From Alphaproteobacteria bacterium RIFCSPHIGHO2_12_FULL_63_12 (GTDB lineage Bacteria; Pseudomonadota; Alphaproteobacteria; Caulobacterales; Parvularculaceae): a DNA stretch of 39,883 bases. Shown here piece by piece: positions 16,064 to 23,108 of this stretch (its first letter is position 1; the number at the start of each line of letters is the position of its first letter). The position numbers and the translations under genes were made by a program. A model generated the notes under the pieces. That model was not told where the DNA came from, did not search any database, and saw nothing but the letters and a program-made list of their open reading frames with translations. Location of the stretch: the NCBI GenBank assembly GCA_001767925.1, contig MEMM01000164.1, forward strand, positions 8,031 to 47,913. The letters run 5' to 3'.

Positions 16064-16257
16064 GGCTTCACCTCTTCGCATCCTTCGAGACGCGGGCCTT
16101 TGGCCCGCTCCTCAGGATGAGGTTGAAAACTTCCCTCACCCTGCCGCCGCCGCGCCGAAACGGCGCTCTGGCGCGCCGTGCAGGCGGGAGGAGCCGGCGA
16201 AGCCGGCGTCTCGAAGGGCGGCGGGGTGAAATGCTCGATAACGCAAGAAAAGCTCAT
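16060..16257 (-). CDS. Junction micro-ORF C (65 aa), remnant start plus palindromic element
   Basis: A 66-codon frame beginning MSFSCVIEHF, which aligns with the array start MILRRVIEHF over all ten residues. It then passes through repeat DNA (TPPPFETPASPAP... HPEERAKGPRLEG). ATG overlaps the stop of array gene 5 as ATGA; the stop overlaps the ATG of gene 4 as ATGA. The track shows it only as part of a longer frame from 16440 that runs antiphase inside gene 5. This is the clearest case of a former array start kept open across inserted repeats. Confidence 0.6.
   Translation of the reverse strand: MSFSCVIEHFTPPPFETPASPAPPACTARQSAVSARRRQGEGSFQPHPEERAKGPRLEGCEEVKP
16079..16220. repeat. Palindromic elements (family 1) in the gene 5/gene 4 junction
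   Basis: A full copy at 16079-16122 (CATCCTTCGAGACGCGGGC...GCTCCTCAGGATGAGG) and a partial opposite copy at about 16190-16220 (GAGCCGGCGAAGCCGGCGTCTCGAAGG), with a CCCTCACCCTGCCGCC segment between. All lie inside micro-ORF C. Confidence 0.8.
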
Positions 16258-17039
16258 GAGCCAGACTCTCTCAGCTTCTTGAGGGCTTCGCGAATGTCGC
16301 CGTTCACAAGGGAGAGCATGTCGCCACGCCGCGAATCGAGATTGGCGATGCGCAGGCGCAGCAGCGGGACCGTCAGGGGGTTGGCCCTTAGCGCCGCCGC
16401 CGCGTCGCGCAGGGCCGCCGGGGGCAACCCGGTCTTGCACGGATAATCGAGCTGATCGACGATCGATGCGTAGTCGCCGATGACGACGTCGCGATCGCCG
16501 CAGGACCGGCTGAGCGCGCGTTGGATCGCGGTCGGCACGGCCATCCGGAACAGCTCGCGATAGCGCGAGTCGACGCCTTCCCGGCGAATATTATCGAAAA
16601 TCGGCGTCGTGTAGACCCTGATCGCCAGGCTGCGGAACGCGCGGTCGCGAATGAGCCCGATCCCGCCGGTGGAGATCAGTTCGTCATAGGTCGAGCGCCG
16701 CCGGCGCGGCTCGCGATACTGGGTCGCGCGATAGGCGGCGACGAGGAGCGCCTCGTCATCGAGCGCGGCGCGCCCTTCGAGCGCGTCCATCGCCGTCTCG
16801 GCGCTCTTGAGAACGTCGTCGTTGTATTCGAAAATATACTGGAAGCCCCACGCCTCGAAGAGAAGATCGTCCTTGAGCCGCGCGCTGAAGACCTCGCCCC
16901 GCGCGCGCGTCTCCCGCTCTTCGTTCCAGTTCGAGACCTGCGTGCCGAGAAAGACGCCGAGGACGACGATCGCGAGATCGACCCCGACCGCGAACCAGTT
17001 ATGCGTCTTCACGTGATCATAGATGCGGCGGGGGATCAT
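16254..17039 (-). CDS. Array protein 5: single-pass membrane protein, DUF6090-like (sub-type B)
   Basis: 261 residues with the most divergent start: MIPRRIYDHVKTHNWFAVGVDLAIVVLGVFLGTQVSNWNEERETRARGE. The W, the helix and the QVSNWNEER signature remain. Core block STYDELISTGGIGLIRDRAF. It groups with gene 9 (sub-type B): the HVK..NW start, AWGFQYIFEYN matching AWAYEYQIAYY, YRELFR, SCGDR, then a second Cys in YPC, and a final LRLRIANLDSRRGDMLSL. The ATG overlaps the stop of gene 6 (ATGA). Confidence 0.85.
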   Translation of the reverse strand: MIPRRIYDHVKTHNWFAVGVDLAIVVLGVFLGTQVSNWNEERETRARGEVFSARLKDDLLFEAWGFQYIFEYNDDVLKSAETAMDALEGRAALDDEALLVAAYRATQYREPRRRRSTYDELISTGGIGLIRDRAFRSLAIRVYTTPIFDNIRREGVDSRYRELFRMAVPTAIQRALSRSCGDRDVVIGDYASIVDQLDYPCKTGLPPAALRDAAAALRANPLTVPLLRLRIANLDSRRGDMLSLVNGDIREALKKLRESGS

Positions 17040-17845
17040 CGCGCGCTCCCGTCAAGGCGCGCGGCGATCTTTGCGTTCATCGCCGCCGTCGCCTCTCGCA
17101 TTCTTTGCGCGAAGGATTCATTCGTCCCCGCGACCATCGCGCGCCATGAAAGCAGCGCGTTGATGTCGGCCCAGACGCCGGCGTCCGGCGGCGCTTCGAG
17201 GGCGACGCCCGGCGCCTTGTACAGGGGACCGGCGTAAACTTCGGCGATGAACCCTTTGTCGTCGAGCCCCGTATTGAAGCGCGGCGCGCCCATCAACTCC
17301 TCGTTCCACGGGCGGGAGGGAACGCCCAGCGCAAACATGCGGGCGACAAACCCCGCATCGACGTAATACATGTTGTTCCGGTCGATCGCCGCTTCCATGC
17401 GGCGCATGTTGAAGAAATAGGAAACGACCTCGGCGCGCAGCGCATCGTCGAAGATGACGTCCATCTTGCCGGAATTTTGCAAGTCGACGAAGGTCGGGCT
17501 TTCGATCCGCAAGGTGCGGCGCATGGTGAGTTGCGAGAGGCCGATATTGATGCGCCGGACGCGATCGGGCGAGGCTTCCTGCGCGATGTAGTCGTAGGTC
17601 TTGCCCGCAAGCTTCGCCTGATATTGCTCGAACGCGATCTGGGCGCGCGCCTCGACGTCAATCAGCCGCAAATCATTTTGCAGTTGCGACAGATAGGTCG
17701 CCTCCGCCCGCTTGTCCTTCGCCGCCTCGTTCCAGTTCGAGACCTGAATGCCGACGAAAACGCCCATGACGACAATGACGAAGTCGATAAGGATCGCCGT
17801 CCATTCCTGACGGCGGAAGTGTTGAATCACGCGGCGCAGGATCAT
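17036..17845 (-). CDS. Array protein 6: single-pass membrane protein, DUF6090-like
   Basis: 269 residues. N-terminus MILRRVIQHFRRQEWTAILIDF, helix IVVMGVFVGIQVSNWNEAAKDKRAEATYLSQLQNDL, with coiled-coil character after the membrane. Core block PTFVDLQNSGKMDVIFDDAL then VVSYFFNMRRME. No Cys pair. The C-terminal half is unlike sub-types A and B (NNMYYVDAGFVARMFALGVPS). ATGA overlaps join it to genes 7 and 5. Confidence 0.85.
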   Translation of the reverse strand: MILRRVIQHFRRQEWTAILIDFVIVVMGVFVGIQVSNWNEAAKDKRAEATYLSQLQNDLRLIDVEARAQIAFEQYQAKLAGKTYDYIAQEASPDRVRRINIGLSQLTMRRTLRIESPTFVDLQNSGKMDVIFDDALRAEVVSYFFNMRRMEAAIDRNNMYYVDAGFVARMFALGVPSRPWNEELMGAPRFNTGLDDKGFIAEVYAGPLYKAPGVALEAPPDAGVWADINALLSWRAMVAGTNESFAQRMREATAAMNAKIAARLDGSAR

Positions 17846-18606
17846 GGCTGTCTCGCGAGGTGATCGTTGATGAGCGCGACGGTTTTTTCCGCCTCGTCCG
17901 CCTGCTGGGCGAGCGTCGTGCGGACTACCGAGACGGTCGAAAGCCAGTAAGTGAGCGAGCCTTCAAGTTCGGGCTTGGCGCGCAGCGCCGCGACGACGGC
18001 GCGCGATTCTTCGGCGTTCAGCGCCGGCGGGCAATCCTCGATGAAAACTTGCCGGCGGCCTTCGACGCGAAAACAGTTCCGCCAGAAATGCTCCTGCGCC
18101 GCAGCGGGAATGATCGACCTCACTTCGCGGCGATAGGCCGGAAGCTCGGTGACGATCGAGGCGAGCTGATCCTGAAGCCCGTAATAACGCATGATGACGG
18201 ATTTGAGCGCGGCGTCGCGCGGCCGCCCTGTTCTTTGAACCTCGACAAACGCCGTGGTGTCGCCTTTGACGCTCGCCCATTGCGAGGCGAGGAAGAAGTC
18301 GCGGATCACACCCCAGCAATCGTCGGCGCAAGGTTCGGCCGCCTTCAGCGCGGCGAGCGCCCGCGCGCCGAACTTCGTATCGTCGTCAAGAAACGCGATA
18401 TAGCCGCGGATATCTTCGGCGTCGCCCGAAATCGAATTGCGCACGATCTCGATGAACTCGCGCTCGCTCGACCGTTCAAGGCGCGCCGCGTTCCAGTTGG
18501 TGACCTGCATGCCGACGAATACGCCGACGACGACGATCACGAAGTCGATGAAGATCGCCGTCCATTCCTGCTTCCTGAAATGGGCGATGACGCGGCGGAG
18601 GATCAT
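17842..18606 (-). CDS. Array protein 7: single-pass membrane protein, DUF6090-like (sub-type A)
   Basis: 254 residues. N-terminus MILRRVIAHFRKQEWTAIFIDF, helix IVVVGVFVGMQVTNWNAARLERSSE. The core block is shortened (TTAFVEVQRTGRPRDAALKSVIMRYYGL), lacking the LI.D portion. Sub-type A features are present: YRREVRSIIP, Cys pair (RNC...EDC), and YWLSTVSVV. Two extra cysteines occur near residue 90 (EPCADDCWG). ATGA overlaps join it to genes 8 and 6. Confidence 0.85.
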   Translation of the reverse strand: MILRRVIAHFRKQEWTAIFIDFVIVVVGVFVGMQVTNWNAARLERSSEREFIEIVRNSISGDAEDIRGYIAFLDDDTKFGARALAALKAAEPCADDCWGVIRDFFLASQWASVKGDTTAFVEVQRTGRPRDAALKSVIMRYYGLQDQLASIVTELPAYRREVRSIIPAAAQEHFWRNCFRVEGRRQVFIEDCPPALNAEESRAVVAALRAKPELEGSLTYWLSTVSVVRTTLAQQADEAEKTVALINDHLARQP

Positions 18607-19364
18607 GGCTGTTTCTCCACCGACTGCGCGTGGTCGGCGCCGGTCTCGTCGTCGATCGCCTTGTGCAGCATAGCGAGCTTGGCGCTGACAGGCAGCACCG
18701 CGCGATTGGCGTAGACGTTATACATATAGGCGTTTTCGCTGAGCTCGTTTCTGAAGGCGGGATCGGCGCGCATCGCATCGGCCCGGCAATCCGGGTTCAC
18801 CCAGACCTGATCGCCGACGGAGCGCGAGGGGCCGAGATGATGCGTGATAAGATGGGGATACGCCTTGCCGAGGTCGCGCCCTGAATCGGTGATCACCATG
18901 ATGAGGTCATGGGCGCGCGACGCCTCCTGCATGTAGGTCAAGATGGCGACGCGGACGGTCGGCGCGGTGAGCTGGTCGAGCCGGCCGGTCGACAAAAGCT
19001 CGGTCACCGTCGGCAGATCGGCCGGCGGCACGGTCGTGTGCGCCGACCCGGCGATGGCGTCGCATTGATCGGGCGACAGCGTGATATCCGCCGCCTCCCC
19101 GTCCAGCAGGCCGACGGCGGCGATCAGGTCGGCCGAAAACTTGCCGCGCGTCCGGTCGTATCGCTCCCGCGTCGCGATGAGCTGTTCGACCTCGCCGTGA
19201 AGGCGCGCGAGATAGGCGCGCTCGCTCTTCTGGCGATCGCGCTCGACCGCGAGCGCCTGCACCTGCATGCCGATGAAGACGCCCATGACGACGATCAGGA
19301 AGTCGATCGCGATGGCGGTCCATTCCTGTTTGCGGAAATGGTCGATGACGCGGCGGAGGATCAT
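18603..19364 (-). CDS. Array protein 8: single-pass membrane protein, DUF6090-like
   Basis: 253 residues. N-terminus MILRRVIDHFRKQEWTAIAIDF; the helix VVMGVFIGMQVQALAVERDRQ has lost the SNWN signature that nearly all other members keep. Core block PTVTELLSTGRLDQLTAPTVRVAILTYMQ. Cysteines occur at DQC (before the core) and NPDC (after it). The end matches the common FRNELSENAYMYNVYANRA layout. ATGA overlaps join it to genes 9 and 7. Confidence 0.85.
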   Translation of the reverse strand: MILRRVIDHFRKQEWTAIAIDFLIVVMGVFIGMQVQALAVERDRQKSERAYLARLHGEVEQLIATRERYDRTRGKFSADLIAAVGLLDGEAADITLSPDQCDAIAGSAHTTVPPADLPTVTELLSTGRLDQLTAPTVRVAILTYMQEASRAHDLIMVITDSGRDLGKAYPHLITHHLGPSRSVGDQVWVNPDCRADAMRADPAFRNELSENAYMYNVYANRAVLPVSAKLAMLHKAIDDETGADHAQSVEKQP

Positions 19365-20146
19365 GGCTTGTTCTCGCCGGCGATCGCACGGAGATTTTCG
19401 AGAAGGCCGGACGTGCCCTGTTCCAGATTGAATATCGCGGTTTCAAGATCCGCGAAGCGGAGTTGCAGCGCCGGGAGAAGCAGCGGGTCGGCGCGCAGCG
19501 CCGCCGCGGCGGCGACGATCTTTCCGGCCGGGAGATCGAGGGCGCAGGGGTAATTGATGGAGCCGACAATGCCGGCGTAATCGCCTTCCGCGGCGATGCG
19601 ATCGCCGCAATCCGCCAGAAGCGCGCGCTGAACATCGACGGACACAATGCGCCGGAACATCTTGCGATATTCCGAATTCCTGGCTTCCTCGCTGTTGGTA
19701 GCGACGGTCGGGTCCGCGTAATAGGCAAGCGCCGTCTCGCGCAGGCGCCGATCTGCGATGATGCCGATGTCGCCGGTCGCCACCATCTCATCGAATGTCG
19801 CGCGCCTTGATCCGTTGTAGATATACTGGCTGGCGCGATAGGCGCTGATCACCAGCTGCTCGTCGGAGAGAGCCGGCCCGTCGGTCATCGCCGCGGCGGC
19901 GCGCAGGGCGTTCGTCCGCACCTCCTTGTAATAAGCGATCTGATACTCATACGCCCACGCTTCATGGCGAAGATCGGCGGCGAGCCGCGCGCCATAGATG
20001 CCGGCGCGCACCTGCGCCTGCCGCGCCGCGTTCCAGTTCGATACCTGCAGGCCGACAAAGACGCCGACGACGACGATGACGAAATCGAGGACGACGGCGG
20101 TCCAGTTCTGGGCTTTCACATGCTCGATGACGCGGGAGAGGATCAT
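19361..20146 (-). CDS. Array protein 9: single-pass membrane protein, DUF6090-like (sub-type B)
   Basis: 261 residues, the same length as gene 5. N-terminus MILSRVIEHVKAQNWTAVVLDF, helix IVVVGVFVGLQVSNWNAARQAQVRAGIYGARLAADL. Core block ATFDEMVATGDIGIIADRRLRETALAYYADP. Sub-type B features: YRKMFRRIV, DCGDR, a Cys in YPCALDLPAGKIVAAAAALRADPLLLPALQLRFADLE. The SRVIEHVK start is intermediate between gene 5 and the rest. ATGA overlaps join it to genes 10 and 8. Confidence 0.85.
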   Translation of the reverse strand: MILSRVIEHVKAQNWTAVVLDFVIVVVGVFVGLQVSNWNAARQAQVRAGIYGARLAADLRHEAWAYEYQIAYYKEVRTNALRAAAAMTDGPALSDEQLVISAYRASQYIYNGSRRATFDEMVATGDIGIIADRRLRETALAYYADPTVATNSEEARNSEYRKMFRRIVSVDVQRALLADCGDRIAAEGDYAGIVGSINYPCALDLPAGKIVAAAAALRADPLLLPALQLRFADLETAIFNLEQGTSGLLENLRAIAGENKP

Positions 20147-20976
20147 GATTTCTCCTTTGCATCCTTCGAGACGCGGGCCTGCGGCCCGTTCCTCGGGATG
20201 AGGTCGCGCTCTTCCTCATCTAGCGCCGCCGCGATCGCGTTGCGAAGGTCCTGCGCAAACTCAATGCGGTCCCTGGCGATAACGGCTGCGACGCGCATCG
20301 TCGATAACCAGTAACGCAATTCCGACATCAAGGCGGCGTCGCCCGCCAGCGCGTCGACGATTTCCATCGCCCGTTCTTCGCTGACCGGCGCATCGCAATC
20401 GATCATCGACTGACCGTTATAAGGGTCGGACTTGAAGCACCTCTCCCAGATATAGTCCTGGATATCGACCGGCATGGCTCCGCGCACATGCACGCGATAG
20501 TCGGGCGACTCCGACAGCGCCTGGAAATAGGAATTGCTGTAGTAGACCGACAACCGCTTGCGCAGCGCCACATCGCTGATCAGTCCGAGTTCGCCGGCGC
20601 TGGTCATTTCGTCATAGGTCGCCTGAGTGACGGCGAAAAGGTCGGCCTGGCTCGCCTGGAAAAATGCGACGAGCAATTGCCAATAGGTTTTTCCGCCCAT
20701 GTCGCCCTTGTCGGCGAAGTTGATGGCGCGGTAGCCGTAACCGGAAACTGCTTTCCAGAAAGCCAATCCTCTTCGCCGGTAGGTGGCGATGTCCGCGGCG
20801 AGGTCGTCGTCCATTCGCTCCAGATAGGAAATCGCGCGCGCATGTTCGGCTCGGCGGTCATTCCAGTTGGTGATCTGAAAAGCGATCAGGATGCCGGCGA
20901 CGACGATGACGAAGTCGAGCGCAATCGCGGTCCATTCCTGGCGACGGAAATGCTCGATGACGCGGCGCAGGATCAT
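20143..20976 (-). CDS. Array protein 10: single-pass membrane protein, DUF6090-like (sub-type A), repeat-encoded tail
   Basis: 277 residues, the first array gene, ten bases downstream of the M28-type peptidase gene. N-terminus MILRRVIEHFRRQEWTAIALDF, helix IVVAGILIAFQITNWNDRRAEHARA. Core block ATYDEMTSAGELGLISDVALRKRLSVYYSNS; sub-type A Cys pair (ERC...IDC) and YWLSTMRVA. The extra C-terminal length is a palindromic element read in frame (residues about 259-272, DLIPRNGPQARVSKD), yet the ATGA overlap to gene 9 is kept. Confidence 0.85.
   Translation of the reverse strand: MILRRVIEHFRRQEWTAIALDFVIVVAGILIAFQITNWNDRRAEHARAISYLERMDDDLAADIATYRRRGLAFWKAVSGYGYRAINFADKGDMGGKTYWQLLVAFFQASQADLFAVTQATYDEMTSAGELGLISDVALRKRLSVYYSNSYFQALSESPDYRVHVRGAMPVDIQDYIWERCFKSDPYNGQSMIDCDAPVSEERAMEIVDALAGDAALMSELRYWLSTMRVAAVIARDRIEFAQDLRNAIAAALDEEERDLIPRNGPQARVSKDAKEKS
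20160..20202. repeat. Palindromic element inside the 3' end of array gene 10
   Basis: CATCCTTCGAGACGCGGGCCTGCGGCCCGTTCCTCGGGATGAGG; same family as the junction copies, but here inside a coding region without breaking the frame. Confidence 0.85.
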
Positions 20977-20985
20977 GGGGCGGCC

Positions 20986-23025
20986 TCAATCCTCTTTGAC
21001 GCGCCGGATGACGTCGATCTTCTCAAGCGTTGCGAGATAGTCGGCGACTTCCGGCAAGGAGACCGGCCCGTAGGCCGCGTCGAGGATGTTACGGATCGCG
21101 GCGACGTCGCGCGTCCCGTCGACGAGGTTCAGGGCTTCGTAAACGAGCAGTTCGTTGTCCGGCGGCTGGGTGTTGTTCGTGGCGCCGTCGCCGCTGAGCT
21201 TATCGGCAAGATAGGAATAGCCGAAGGCGTTCATCGGGCCTTTCACTTGCGGATTGCGCGCGTAAACGCGCGCCGCTTCTTCGCCGTCGAACGCCATCGC
21301 CGCGCCGCGACCGAGCGCTTGCGCCAGAGCGTCGAGCCAGGCGAGCGCGGCTTCCTCGCCGTTCCACGCGCCAAATCGGCTGATCGACGCGATCACCGCG
21401 CGCTCGCCGCGCCAGAATTCGAAGCGGAGATTGGCCGCCTCATCGGGCCGCAATTTTTCCGCCGCCGCCTCCATCGACGCGGCGCGGCGCAAAATCGCCG
21501 GGCGCGCCGCGTCCCACAGCGCGTCGCCGTCGGCGTATCCGGCGAGGGCAAGCCCGCTCGCCGCCGCGATGAACGCGACCCGCTTCAGTTTCGTCGGATC
21601 GATGTTTTCGGGGCGGTCCTTGTTGGTGTGAATGAAGCGATCCGGCCAGTCGTTGAAGTAAAGGGCCGGGATCGACCAGCTAGAGTCGAGATAGATCTGA
21701 TTATCACTGCCGAGTTCAAACGGCGCGAGGCGCGGCGCAAAGGCGCCTTTTGTTCCTTCCGTGGCGATCAGCGGAAAATCACTCTCTTCGCCGCTCGCAA
21801 AAGCCAGCGTCTCCTCGCCGACGAACAGCGCGAGCGCGCCCGCGACATCGGAAACGACGCTCGGAAGGCTCGCCGGCGTGCGGGTGACGCGAAACACCGC
21901 GCCCGTTTCATCGCCGCCGCCGACCATGTCGAGATGGATCGCCGCCTTGAAGCGTTTGGCTAGATCCGGGCGGCCGCTCAACAGCGCGAGCGTTCCCTCG
22001 ATTTCCGGCGGAAAGACGAAACGCAGCGTTCGCACCGGGCGGGCGATGAGCTTCTCGTTGATCAGGCGCGCAAGGCTGATCGCAACTTCATGGATCGTCA
22101 CGCAGCCCGAGGCGTTATCGTTCGCGCCCGGCCGTTGATGATCGAGATGGCAGGAATAAACGATTTCGCCGGCGTCGGGGTCGGTTCCCCGGATCCTTGC
22201 GGTGAGAATCTGATAGCCGCCTTTCGACCAGCCGGCGTCGACCTTCGCACTCAGCATGATCGTCTCGCCGCCGGCGAGGCGCTTTTGAAACTCCCGCGCC
22301 TTTTCGAGCGAGACCGCAAAGGCGAAGGTTCCCGGCCGCGCGAAACTGTCGAGATGCGCCCAGCGCAGGAGCGATGCGTCATCGCCTTGCCACGCGGTTT
22401 TCTGGTTGAGCGCGTATGTGATAATGCCCGCGGCGCCGTATCGGTCGACCGCGAGTTTTTGAATCTCTTCCGGCTGGCTCGATGTCAGGACAAGCTTTCC
22501 CCGGACGTCTTTTCCTTCATAGTCCGCCGCCGACACGCCGGCGCCGATATCGACGAGCGCGGCGGTGACGGCGCCGGACGCGCTGTCTTGCGCGAGCGTC
22601 ACGGGCTGCGTCTCCCAGTCGGCGAGGCGAACGGACTTCTTCCAGCCCTCGCCGTCGGGCGTCATTTCCCAAAGTTCGGCGAAGCGCGCGTTCCACGGCG
22701 CGCGCGAGCGCTGCGTGCCGTAGAATATTTTCCCGTCCGCCGGAAAATCGAGAAAGCGGACATCCTCGAGGCCGCCCGCCTTGAGGCTTTCGGCGAGATG
22801 ATCGGCGGCGGCGCGAAATTGCAGCGACCCGCGCATGCGGTGATGCCGCGTCACGCCTTCAAGTTCGCGATAGGCGCGCTCGCCGGAAATTTCCTGCGCC
22901 AGCGCGTCGGCGACGGAGCGATCGATGAGCGGGGGATCTTCAGCGGCGCGGGCGGGCGCGATGGCGCATGCCAGGGCGACAATCAGCGCGAACGCCGGAT
23001 TTCTTCCGCATGATTGACCGCTCAT
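20986..23025 (-). CDS. M28-family zinc peptidase, secreted (head of the array operon)
   Basis: 679 residues from ATG 23025, with GGAGGAAAAT directly before it (the track's start four codons upstream is a TTG inside that ribosome site). The signal peptide runs to ARA (about 29). A PA-type domain (about 130-240; GKLVLTSSQPEEIQ) is inserted before the zinc domain. Metal-binding motifs are visible: CHLDHQRPGANDNASG (His and bridging Asp), EIEGT (Glu) and HLDMVGGGD (Asp). A C-terminal helical part of about 200 residues ends DVIRRVKED. M28 enzymes are aminopeptidases or carboxypeptidases of the periplasm or exterior. Ten bases separate its stop from array gene 10, so co-transcription is very likely. 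Confidence 0.9.
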   Translation of the reverse strand: MSGQSCGRNPAFALIVALACAIAPARAAEDPPLIDRSVADALAQEISGERAYRELEGVTRHHRMRGSLQFRAAADHLAESLKAGGLEDVRFLDFPADGKIFYGTQRSRAPWNARFAELWEMTPDGEGWKKSVRLADWETQPVTLAQDSASGAVTAALVDIGAGVSAADYEGKDVRGKLVLTSSQPEEIQKLAVDRYGAAGIITYALNQKTAWQGDDASLLRWAHLDSFARPGTFAFAVSLEKAREFQKRLAGGETIMLSAKVDAGWSKGGYQILTARIRGTDPDAGEIVYSCHLDHQRPGANDNASGCVTIHEVAISLARLINEKLIARPVRTLRFVFPPEIEGTLALLSGRPDLAKRFKAAIHLDMVGGGDETGAVFRVTRTPASLPSVVSDVAGALALFVGEETLAFASGEESDFPLIATEGTKGAFAPRLAPFELGSDNQIYLDSSWSIPALYFNDWPDRFIHTNKDRPENIDPTKLKRVAFIAAASGLALAGYADGDALWDAARPAILRRAASMEAAAEKLRPDEAANLRFEFWRGERAVIASISRFGAWNGEEAALAWLDALAQALGRGAAMAFDGEEAARVYARNPQVKGPMNAFGYSYLADKLSGDGATNNTQPPDNELLVYEALNLVDGTRDVAAIRNILDAAYGPVSLPEVADYLATLEKIDVIRRVKED

Positions 23026-23108
23026 ATTTTCCTCCAAACCCTATCAAGGTTGATGATCGCCCCGCGCGAGCAGATCATCGGGCGCACCGTCCCTTCAGCG
23101 TCACCGCC

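Noticed and set aside
14356-16257. Junction micro-ORFs as functional small proteins
   Set aside because: Their internal sequence is palindromic repeat DNA translated, with no domain; a role in translational coupling explains them better, so they are listed as micro-ORFs without function.
12679-20976. CRISPR-like or intergenic repeat array
   Set aside because: The near-identical sequence every 750-830 bases is the coding 5' end of paralogous genes, not a repeat-spacer array; spacers would be far too long and are coding.
20488-21963. Plus-strand ORF of 491 codons
   Set aside because: It is antisense to array gene 10 and the M28-type peptidase; no domain signal.
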